A DNA stretch of 14,357 bases from an uncultured Eubacteriales bacterium (GTDB lineage Bacteria; Bacillota; Clostridia; Oscillospirales; Oscillospiraceae), in the NCBI GenBank assembly GCA_900548795.1, contig URLT01000046.1, forward strand, positions 1 to 14,357. Reading direction: 5' to 3'. The translations under genes and the position numbers were made by a program. Numbering within the stretch: the stretch's first letter is position 1; each line of letters starts with the position of its first letter. Positions 7,544 through 13,389 of the stretch are shown here, one piece after another. The notes under the pieces are model-generated. The model was given only the letters and a program-made list of their open reading frames with translations, had not been told where the DNA came from and ran no database searches.

Positions 7544-8404
7544 TTACTTGTGCGACCCTTGGAAGAAGAGGGCGACAGTCCCGGGGCCGACGTGCGCGCC
7601 CGTGACGGGCTCATAATAGACCGTGAGGCATTCGCCAGTCAGACCGCGTCTGCGCAGCTCTTCTTCAAGGAAGGCTGCATCCTGCGGTGCGTCAGCATGG
7701 GCAATGCCGATTCCGGCGCTTCGGTCAACCACGAGCTCGTCATAGTAATCCGCAAGAGCGAGCAGAGACGGCCGCCTGCCGCGGCATTTTCCGCAGAGGA
7801 CGATCTTTCCCTCCGCATTCCCGGTGAGGAGCGGCTTGATTTTGAAGACCGTTCCGACCACGCTTGCAACACGGCTGATGCGTCCGCCGCGCTTCAAATA
7901 TTCCAGATCATCCACGGTGAAATATTGGCACATCGTATTGCGGTGCTTTGCAATCGTTGCGACCACCTCGCGCAGGGGTGTGCCGTCCTCCAAAAGGCGC
8001 GCTGCCTCGAGGACAAGAAGTCCCTCGCCAAGCGACGCTGCAAAGGTGTCGATAACGGCGATCTGCTGCTTGGGATAGTCCTCGGTCAGTTCGTTGGCGG
8101 CAAGCATGGCGGCCTGACTCGTGCCGCTGATGCCGCCGGACATGCCGATATAGAGCACATCATCGCCGTTGTCGAGCGCAGCGCGAAACTGGTCGATGAA
8201 GAGGCCGAGCGGGATCATAGCGGTCTTTACGTCCGCGCCGTTGCGCATGGCGTCATAGAAGCCCTTGCCGTCAAAGTCGGAGGAATCGTCCGGCGTGAAT
8301 TCCTTTCCGCCCACGGTGTAGGAGAAGGGGAGCACGGTCAGGTTATATTTTTGCACCAGCTCAATCGGAAGATTGGCGGAGGTGTCGGTGAAGAGTCTGG
8401 TCAT
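7544..8404 (-). CDS. DegV-family fatty-acid-binding protein
   Basis: DegV/FakB proteins bind a fatty acid and present it to the kinase FakA for phosphorylation and entry into phospholipids; no FakA gene is in the window. I start at ATG 8404 (MTRLFTDTSANLP) because GAGG lies 7 bases upstream and the family begins there. The longer frame to 8488 reads through the promoter. The 286-aa product has the usual length and hallmarks: TDTSANLP (6-13), the lipid-carboxylate-binding SGGISGT (89-95), VDDLEYLKRGGRIS (164-177) and EPVTGAHVGPGTVALFF (265-281). It is a single-gene unit. Ligand preference cannot be told from sequence. Confidence 0.93.
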   Translation of the reverse strand: MTRLFTDTSANLPIELVQKYNLTVLPFSYTVGGKEFTPDDSSDFDGKGFYDAMRNGADVKTAMIPLGLFIDQFRAALDNGDDVLYIGMSGGISGTSQAAMLAANELTEDYPKQQIAVIDTFAASLGEGLLVLEAARLLEDGTPLREVVATIAKHRNTMCQYFTVDDLEYLKRGGRISRVASVVGTVFKIKPLLTGNAEGKIVLCGKCRGRRPSLLALADYYDELVVDRSAGIGIAHADAPQDAAFLEEELRRRGLTGECLTVYYEPVTGAHVGPGTVALFFQGSHK

Positions 8405-8459
8405 GCTATTGCCTCGCTTTCTGCTTTTGGGCGGCGGAGCGCCCTTTGATACAGGGAGC

Positions 8460-8488
8460 ATTATAGCAAACCTACCCCATGAAAGCAA
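8460..8488 (-). promoter_or_regulatory. degV promoter
   Basis: On the minus strand there is TTGCTT (8488-8483), a 17-nt spacer, and TATAAT (8465-8460) preceded by TGC, which gives an extended -10. It sits about 56 bp before the degV ATG. A GGTAGGTT octamer occurs twice around the -35 and spacer on the minus strand. Confidence 0.8.
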
Positions 8489-8503
8489 CCTACCGCAGCG
8501 TTC

Positions 8504-8544
8504 GGCCTCTCTACTGTGAGTATAGGCCTCTCTACTGGCAGTAG
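8504..8544. repeat. 21-bp-period direct repeats plus palindrome upstream of the degV promoter
   Basis: GGCCTCTCTACTG occurs at 8504-8516 and again at 8525-8537, two helical turns apart. The second copy merges into CTACTG-G-CAGTAG (8532-8544), a 6-bp inverted repeat. The pair lies just upstream of the degV -35, where an activator or repressor could bind. No regulator is identified. Confidence 0.5.
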
Positions 8545-8959
8545 ATATGACAAAAACGTAACTAAAGTTTAAGAAATACGGAGCGTTTTATATCAGATTC
8601 GGAGAAAATTGAATATATTGAAGAAATGCGAAATTTAAGGTGTTTTTGTGATCCAAAACATGCTTTGAATGATTTTTGCGGCGGTTTCGACAAAACCTTC
8701 ACACGGATTGAACGGCTATTTTCCAGATCGGTCGTTAGATTTTTGCGGCGCAGTCGCTGCTGCATGGGAAATTTTTTAGGGAAGCACGCCCCGACATGAT
8801 GTTCAAGCCGAGCGTGGGATCATGGACGCAGGAATCGCGGAGGGATATCGATTCATAAGCGAACACGCGCTGTGCATGACCGTTTGCTGACGGGCTGAAA
8901 GGGTTTTCCGCCGCTCTGCCGTCGGTCAGCCGAATGAAGTACATCAGTTGAGCCCATGC
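8545..8959. other. Gene-free stretch upstream of the second repeat copy
   Basis: I find no recognisable gene. The first half (about 8545-8700) is distinctly AT-rich. The second half (about 8750-8945) is GC-richer and has stem potential, for example GCTGAC (8886-8891) with GTCAGC (8925-8930). Short minus-strand frames exist at 8562-8765 and 8735-8944, but they lack family resemblance and ribosome binding sites. GATTTTTGCGGCG occurs twice (8671-8683 and 8738-8750). It could be decayed coding DNA or an unrecognised RNA. Confidence 0.4.
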
Positions 8960-9053
8960 TGGAATCTGATAAAAAGCGTATAAGCTTTTTAGCTCTCTGT
9001 GGGTGTGTCAAATAATACACGAGATAAGGCGTCCGTGCATCGGCACGATGTGA
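8960..9053 (+). repeat. Diverged structured repeat, copy 2
   Basis: This starts with GGAATCTGA, then a TAAAAAGC-GTATAA-GCTTTTTA hairpin (8970-8991), GTCAAAT, ATAAGGCG and a GCATCG-GCA-CGATG hairpin (9037-9050). Block order and spacing match copy 1 read on the minus strand. Just outside lies a further hairpin GTGTGC-GAA-GCACAC (9054-9068) not seen in copy 1. It stands upstream of the tRNA promoter; no function is assigned. Confidence 0.58.
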
Positions 9054-9124
9054 GTGTGCGAAGCACACAACAGCTCTGATTAAAGCCATGAAGAATATGA
9101 ATCAGAAATCCGTATCAGAATTCT

Positions 9125-9175
9125 TTTCCGAAACGGAAAGTTTTTGTTGACAAACCGGGAAAAATGATGTATAAT
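9125..9175 (+). promoter_or_regulatory. tRNA operon promoter
   Basis: TTGACA (9147-9152), a 17-nt spacer and TATAAT (9170-9175) are exact consensus for the main sigma factor, as expected for stable RNA genes. The tRNA begins 19 bp after the -10. A small inverted repeat TTTCCG-AAA-CGGAAA (9125-9139) followed by a T run sits just upstream; it could be a weak terminator for leftover transcription or an upstream element. Confidence 0.93.
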
Positions 9176-9194
9176 ATCTTCGCTTGAGAGATGC

Positions 9195-9271
9195 GGGCCT
9201 TTAGCTCAGTTGGTTAGAGCAACCGGCTCATAACCGGTCGGTCCCGGGTTCGAGTCCCCGAAGGCCCACCA
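9195..9271 (+). tRNA. tRNA with CAU anticodon, probably Ile2 (lysidine-modified), possibly Met
   Basis: A 77-nt cloverleaf with encoded CCA: acceptor GGGCCTT/AAGGCCC, D-stem GCTC/GAGC, anticodon stem ACCGG/CCGGT and loop CTCATAA with anticodon CAT at 9229-9231. C4-G69 and C5-G68 are features that TilS uses to pick tRNA-Ile2, and the body resembles bacterial Ile2 more than elongator Met, so Ile2 (reading AUA after lysidine formation) is my preference; initiator is excluded by the normal G1-C72 pair. The T-stem CCGGG/CCCCG has a C50-C64 mismatch (9245, 9259). Confidence 0.9.
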
Positions 9272-9307
9272 TTTTTTCATGATGTGCCGAGCAGTAATTT
9301 AATACAT

Positions 9308-9382
<75 letters not shown>

Positions 9383-9383
<1 letters not shown>

Positions 9384-9425
9384 AATACCGCGCATTTGAC
9401 GGATCGGTCAAATGCGCGGTATTTT
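9383..9425 (+). terminator. tRNA operon terminator
   Basis: A perfect 18-bp stem (9383-9400 with 9407-9424) closes a GGATCG loop, with the T run at 9422-9425 partly in the stem and further T-rich sequence after it. It directly follows tRNA-Trp. Confidence 0.9.
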
Positions 9426-9547
9426 AATATTTTGCCCATTATCGAAGCAGGGCGCAATGGTTTCGCGAGACTTTGCGGATCGATGATCCAGTTGTTGTTC
9501 ACGATTATTATAATGTATAGAACGGAGCAGGTTCTTGCAGCGCTCGA

Positions 9548-10633
9548 TCAATCAACAAACCGGACAGGGATCCCGTTGCGATGCAGAGGATTGAGCTGCA
9601 TTTCGACCGGGTCGCCGACCCGGCAGGGAAGATCCGTGACGTCGGCGGCGCAGTGCAGCATACCGATCGCGCCGACGATGGGGCATGCGGCTCCATTGAT
9701 CTGCACCGAAAGGTGGCGCGGGCGCAATGCGTCTCGGAAGCCGGAGAGAGCGGCGCGGAGGCCGTCTTTTCGCCGCGAACGGTCGGGCTGGCAGCTCACG
9801 TTGAAGCCGTGATACCAGCCGACGGGCAGGATCGCCAGCGTCGTCGGACGTTTGGCTGTCCAAAGCGCGCCGTAGCCGGTGGAGTGACCGCTCGGCACGC
9901 TGTGAAGCGCGTCGATTTTTGTCCGCACAAAGCCGACCGACTGCAGCTCCGTCGGAAAGGGCACTCTTCCGAGCAGCGCCGAGCCGAGGCGGACGCCGTC
10001 GAGCTTCATCCGGTCAAAGCGCAGGAAGGCGGCCGAGTTGCAGCAATGAACGGTGCCGACGTCTTTTCCGGCGGCGCGGAGGCGCGCGACGGCGGCGCAG
10101 AATGCGTCGAACTCGCGGTTTGTGATGCGGGCGTCTGCAAAGGCACAGTTAAAATGCGTGTAAACTCCGCAAATGTGCAGCTCGGGTCGGTCAAACAGCG
10201 GGAGCGCGGCCAAAATCTCCTCGGGAAGGAAGCCGTATCGCCCCATGCCGGTGTCGATCTTGAGATGCGCACGCGCCGGGTGTCCGCACGCTTGTGCCGC
10301 CGCCTCTGCGGCGTCTGCGGCGGCGGGGCTGCCGACGGTCAACAGGACGTCGTGCTCAAGCAGAAAGCGAAGCTCGTCCGGGTCGGATGTCTCGCGGAGC
10401 ATCAGAAGCTCGCGCACGTCGCCCGGAAGCGCCCTGATCAGGGCAGCGTCCGATGGCTCCGTCACGCAGAAGTGCGTGACGCCCTCTGAAAGAAGAAATT
10501 CCGTCAGCGCACGCGTGCCGAGACCGTAGCCGTCGCCCTTGACGACCGCCCAGATCGGCGTTCCCTGCGCACGCTGCCGCAGAGCTTGCAGATTGTGCCG
10601 CAGACGGCTGCGGCTGACAATGTATTCAGTCAC
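9548..10633 (-). CDS. Alanine-racemase-family PLP enzyme (divergent)
   Basis: The 361-aa protein has the alanine racemase fold: a PLP barrel with K32 in AVVKGDGYGLG (canonical AVVKADAYGHG), KIDTGMGRYGF (125-135), HCCNSAA (196-202) and DGVRLGSALLG (212-222), then the beta domain with catalytic Tyr254 in STGYGALWTA. The usual CMDQ motif of the second active site is GMLH here (324-327), and the C-terminus is short (NPLHRNGIPVRFVD). It probably makes D-alanine for peptidoglycan, but another racemase substrate, such as serine, is possible. The GTG start at 10633 has GAGGGAG upstream. It is the last gene of an operon with a Fem transferase 10 bp upstream. The catalytic lysine and tyrosine are both present, so activity is expected. 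Confidence 0.85.
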   Translation of the reverse strand: MTEYIVSRSRLRHNLQALRQRAQGTPIWAVVKGDGYGLGTRALTEFLLSEGVTHFCVTEPSDAALIRALPGDVRELLMLRETSDPDELRFLLEHDVLLTVGSPAAADAAEAAAQACGHPARAHLKIDTGMGRYGFLPEEILAALPLFDRPELHICGVYTHFNCAFADARITNREFDAFCAAVARLRAAGKDVGTVHCCNSAAFLRFDRMKLDGVRLGSALLGRVPFPTELQSVGFVRTKIDALHSVPSGHSTGYGALWTAKRPTTLAILPVGWYHGFNVSCQPDRSRRKDGLRAALSGFRDALRPRHLSVQINGAACPIVGAIGMLHCAADVTDLPCRVGDPVEMQLNPLHRNGIPVRFVD

Positions 10634-10643
10634 GGCTGCTCCC

Positions 10644-11705
10644 TCATTTGCCTCGATTTTTCAGCATGTACAGCTTTGCGGCGAGTGTTTTGTAGGCAAG
10701 GCTGCCTTTTTCGGCGATCCAATAGGCCGTGCGGCTCTGCACATAGTCAAACTCGCCGACAAATTCGGTAAATTCGCCGCCGAAGCCCTGCTTGAAGCGG
10801 AACAGACCATAATGGGGGTTGTCCTCAGAAACATCGCCGGAGACGCCGCGGAAGTCGTAGACGCGGCTGTTCGTCTCGACCGCCCACTGGATCATGCTCC
10901 ATTGCAGCAAATAGTTCGGCATCAGATTGCGGTGCTCGTTGGAGCTTGCGCCGTAGAGATACCAGACCTTGTCGCCGTAATGCACGGCCAACGTGCCGGC
11001 GATTGGTTTACCCTCATAAAATGCCATATAAAGACGTGCGTGTTCGCCGAGGTTATCGAGCATTGCAGAGAAGTATTCGGGCGGACGCGTGGCAAAATTG
11101 TCGCGGACGCCGGTCTCGATCATGATCCGCGCGAACTCGGGCACCATTTCCTTGCCGCAGATGCGCACCTCAACGCCCTTTCGCACGGCCAGACGGATGT
11201 TATAGCGCCATTTTTGGTGGAAGGAGGCCAGCAGGGCGTCCTCGTCGCGGCCGTTGAGATAGAGCCGGAAGACATAACGCGGCTGAATCGCCTCAAAATT
11301 CTTTCCGGTGTTGCGGCAGACGAAGCCCTCCTGCTCCAGCATCGAGACAAACTCGGTGTCGGAGGAGGGAACGTCGGGGTCGATCTTGATGACATAGGCG
11401 CGCTCCGCCTGTGCGATGCGCTTGGCGGCCTCCATCAGCTCGTGGAAGGTCTTGCGGTCGTCCAGATCGCAGACCGGGCCGCGGCAGGCATAGAGCATAT
11501 TGCGGCGCACGATCGGCATTTTCCGGATCAGAAATGCGATGGTTCCGCAGATCTCACCCTGCTCGTTGCGGCAGATCACGGCCTTCCAGCGCCATGCGGG
11601 CTTTTGCTTGGCCCAGAGGCTGCTCTGGGAAAAATGCCCCTTCGGATGGCTTTGCACAAAGGCCTCGTAGGCGGCCAGATTGGTATGATTCACGAGTTCA
11701 GTCAT
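10644..11705 (-). CDS. FemAB/MurM-family peptidoglycan bridge aminoacyltransferase
   Basis: Fem-family enzymes move an amino acid from aminoacyl-tRNA onto the lipid II stem peptide, building the interpeptide bridge at the cytosolic membrane face. The 353-aa product has the family length and the twin GNAT-like layout. Recognisable parts are HFSQSSLWAKQKPAW (about 24-38), the central SFHQKWRYNIRLAVRKGVEV, the second domain YLYGASSNEHRNLMPNYLLQW, and the terminal YDFRGVSGD, FRFKQGFGGEFTEFVGEFD run. No coiled-coil helical arm of FemA type is evident, closer to FemX or clostridial forms. The ATG overlaps the stop of the upstream membrane gene (ATGA). Neighbouring racemase supports a cell-wall role; which amino acid is added cannot be told. 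Confidence 0.87.
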   Translation of the reverse strand: MTELVNHTNLAAYEAFVQSHPKGHFSQSSLWAKQKPAWRWKAVICRNEQGEICGTIAFLIRKMPIVRRNMLYACRGPVCDLDDRKTFHELMEAAKRIAQAERAYVIKIDPDVPSSDTEFVSMLEQEGFVCRNTGKNFEAIQPRYVFRLYLNGRDEDALLASFHQKWRYNIRLAVRKGVEVRICGKEMVPEFARIMIETGVRDNFATRPPEYFSAMLDNLGEHARLYMAFYEGKPIAGTLAVHYGDKVWYLYGASSNEHRNLMPNYLLQWSMIQWAVETNSRVYDFRGVSGDVSEDNPHYGLFRFKQGFGGEFTEFVGEFDYVQSRTAYWIAEKGSLAYKTLAAKLYMLKNRGK

Positions 11706-12568
11706 TTCGTTTCTTCTTCCTCATTGTTTTGTTCTGATATTTGCTGCATCGGCTCGGAAATGGGCTCCTCGGGAGCCGACCCGTCCGGGAAGAGCAGCAG
11801 CAGGGAGTTCGTCAGCAGGATCAGGATCAGGGCGGAGGCGATCAGCAGCGCCGCAGCCTCGCCGCCGTGCAGAGCGTCGGCAAGGCTGATGCCGTTGAAC
11901 ACGACGCCGCACAGCGTCCAAAACAGCGTGAGGCGGCGCTTGCCGCGGTCAAAGCAGAAGCCGCCGAGCTGGAAAAACGCCAGCATGGTGCAAATGGCGG
12001 CAAGGAGCTGATAGCAATAGTCGTGGATCGACGGATCGGTGTTCCACGCCTGAAAACAGGCGAGCAGGCGAACAATGGGGTACAGACAGGCGAGCATATA
12101 AAACGCCGCCGAAGGTTTTTTCTGCGACAGGCAGAAGAAGCCCGAGACTGTATAGCAGATGCCGCAGAGCACACCCAGCGGCGCGACCAGCGCAGAAAGC
12201 GTGCCGGCCAGAGCGGGCGACTGCGTGAAGACGTCGGCCGAAGGCTTCGCGCCCTGGCGCAGGAGCATAAGGTTTCCGACGGCAAGCAGCACCGCGCCGA
12301 TCATCAGCGGAAGCTGGAAGGCGGGACTGCTGCGGAAAAATGTGCGCCAGTGCGAGCGTTTTTCTGCCGGAAGGAGCAGAGCGACCGCTGCGAGAACAAA
12401 GCAGACGGTCAGAACGGCCAGCACCGTGTGCAGGCGGCTTCCGGGCGCAAGGCTGCCGTCGGCGAGCAGCTCCGTGGCAAGCTGCGCGCGGCGCACGAAA
12501 AATCCGCCGGCTGCGGCGGCCAGAGAGAGCGCCAGAAGCACGGCGGAGAAGGCCGTGGACTTTTTCAT
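11702..12568 (-). CDS. Uncharacterised membrane protein, about eight transmembrane helices
   Basis: I do not recognise a family. The 288-aa protein starts MKKSTAFSAVLLALSL and has hydrophobic spans at about 5-25, 46-67, 84-103, 121-148, 154-172, 183-204, 212-232 and 237-260, ending in a soluble acidic tail (SEQNNEEEETK). Loops are short, and I see no catalytic or transport signature. I start at ATG 12568, with GGGAG 8 bases upstream; a TTG at 12583 is in frame but overlaps that site. As first gene of the operon before the Fem transferase and racemase, it may serve the cell envelope, but this is guilt by association only. Confidence 0.8.
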   Translation of the reverse strand: MKKSTAFSAVLLALSLAAAAGGFFVRRAQLATELLADGSLAPGSRLHTVLAVLTVCFVLAAVALLLPAEKRSHWRTFFRSSPAFQLPLMIGAVLLAVGNLMLLRQGAKPSADVFTQSPALAGTLSALVAPLGVLCGICYTVSGFFCLSQKKPSAAFYMLACLYPIVRLLACFQAWNTDPSIHDYCYQLLAAICTMLAFFQLGGFCFDRGKRRLTLFWTLCGVVFNGISLADALHGGEAAALLIASALILILLTNSLLLLFPDGSAPEEPISEPMQQISEQNNEEEETK

Positions 12569-12606
12569 TTGTATCACTCCCAAAGTTATAATGAGCTGCG
12601 ACAGAT

Positions 12607-12635
12607 ATTATAGCATAGGTTCCTGCAAATTGACA
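12607..12635 (-). promoter_or_regulatory. Promoter of the membrane protein-Fem-racemase operon
   Basis: On the minus strand TATAAT (12612-12607) is preceded by TGC, an extended -10 like the degV promoter. The hexamer 17 nt upstream, TGTCAA (12635-12630), is a poor -35. The -10 lies about 40 bp before the ATG at 12568. Confidence 0.65.
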
Positions 12636-12799
12636 GAGGGAAAAGAAAGTTTTTTCCGTTTCGATACGGATTCTTGACAAAATCACTCATTATGACGCAT
12701 CCTCGGCGCAAAATTCCGAAAGCTCTTGATCATATTCCGGTATGAAAAAAGAATCTTTCTGAAATTACGGAAAAAGGACAGAAAAGTTGCAAAAAATGC
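12636..12799. other. Divergent intergenic region, left part
   Basis: AT-rich spacer between the divergent promoters, without a gene. It holds a small hairpin TCCGT-TTCGAT-ACGGA (12655-12670) followed at once by a TTGACA (12674-12679) that has no matching -10 at normal spacing. It could hold binding sites acting on both operons; I see no clear operator. Confidence 0.4.
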
Positions 12800-12828
12800 T
12801 TGCAATTCTGAGAAAGAAATGATACAAT
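12800..12828 (+). promoter_or_regulatory. rimP-nusA promoter
   Basis: TTGCAA (12800-12805), a 17-nt spacer and TACAAT (12823-12828) give a good sigma-A-type promoter. Transcription should start near 12834-12836, leaving a leader of about 93 nt before the rimP start. Confidence 0.82.
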
Positions 12829-12840
12829 ATAGGCAATCTA

Positions 12841-12854
12841 TAGTAGTACTACTA
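12841..12854. repeat. Perfect 14-bp palindrome at the start of the rimP leader
   Basis: TAGTAGTACTACTA is its own reverse complement and lies about 6 nt downstream of the likely transcription start. It could be an operator at the promoter-proximal edge, or in RNA a 5-bp stem with a GUAC loop that protects the 5' end. It directly abuts the leader hairpin. Confidence 0.6.
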
Positions 12855-12885
12855 AAGAGACGGGTTCTCCCGTCTCTTTCTTCTT
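12854..12885 (+). terminator. Leader terminator-like hairpin (attenuator) before rimP-nusA
   Basis: AAAGAGACGGG (12854-12864) and CCCGTCTCTTT (12869-12879) form a perfect 11-bp stem with a TTCT loop, followed by a broken T-rich tract (CTTCTT, 12880-12885). It stands between the promoter and the genes, so full termination would silence nusA; partial, regulated termination is expected. A weak U tract is typical of NusA-dependent terminators. A second, smaller CCCC/GGGG hairpin (12896-12907) precedes the ribosome binding site. Confidence 0.75.
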
Positions 12886-12927
12886 GAATAAACGGCCCCG
12901 TCCGGGGTCTCAGAAGGAGGATGCAAG

Positions 12928-13380
12928 TTGAAGATCACCGAACAGGTTTGGCAGTTTGCCGAGCCGCTGGTGCGGGAGCAGGGCTGCGAGCTCTGGGACG
13001 TCGAGTACGTCCGCGAGGGAGGAGAATGGTTCCTGCGCCTGTATATCGACAAGGAAAACGGCGTCAACATCGACGACTGCGAGGCGGTTTCCCGCGCGGT
13101 CGATCCGGTTCTCGACGAGAAGGATCCGATCCCCGAGAGCTATCGCTTTGAGGTCTGCTCCGCCGGGCTGGAGCGTCCGCTCAAGCGGCCGTCCGACTTT
13201 GCGCGTTACATGGGCGCGGCGGTGCTGGTGAAGCTCTATAAGCCGCGCGACGGGCGCAAGGAATTCCCCGGCACGCTGGTCGGCTATGCAGACGGCAATG
13301 TGACCGTCTCGGTCGATGGCAAGGAGCTGACATTTGAAAAATCAGAGGTCGCGCTCGTGCGGCTTCGCGTAGAGTTTTAG
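12928..13380 (+). CDS. rimP: Ribosome maturation factor RimP
   Basis: RimP helps assemble the 30S subunit. The 150-aa product has the two-domain form: an N-terminal alpha/beta domain with ELWDVEYVREGGEWFLRLYI (21-40) and VNIDDCEAVSRAVDPVLDE, the family motif EVCSAGLERPLKRPSDF, and a C-terminal SH3-like barrel ending in VRLRVEF. The TTG start is chosen because AAGGAGG (12914-12920) lies 7 bases before it; an ATG at 12921 is in another frame. nusA follows after 9 bp, the conserved bacterial order. Confidence 0.95.
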   Translation: MKITEQVWQFAEPLVREQGCELWDVEYVREGGEWFLRLYIDKENGVNIDDCEAVSRAVDPVLDEKDPIPESYRFEVCSAGLERPLKRPSDFARYMGAAVLVKLYKPRDGRKEFPGTLVGYADGNVTVSVDGKELTFEKSEVALVRLRVEF

Positions 13381-13389
13381 GAGGAAAAC

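Noticed and set aside
7538..8449. A 303-codon + strand frame opposite degV
   Set aside because: degV carries all family motifs on the other strand; the + strand frame shows none and reads through the degV promoter region.
8562..8944. Two short minus-strand frames (8562-8765 and 8735-8944)
   Set aside because: They overlap each other, lack ribosome binding sites and resemble no family I know.
10539..12011. A 490-codon + strand frame opposite the racemase, Fem and membrane genes
   Set aside because: It crosses three well-supported minus-strand genes, has no recognisable domain and no ribosome binding site.
12674..12702. TTGACA at 12674-12679 as a second rimP promoter
   Set aside because: No acceptable -10 hexamer occurs 16-18 bp downstream; the pair at 12800/12823 is much better.
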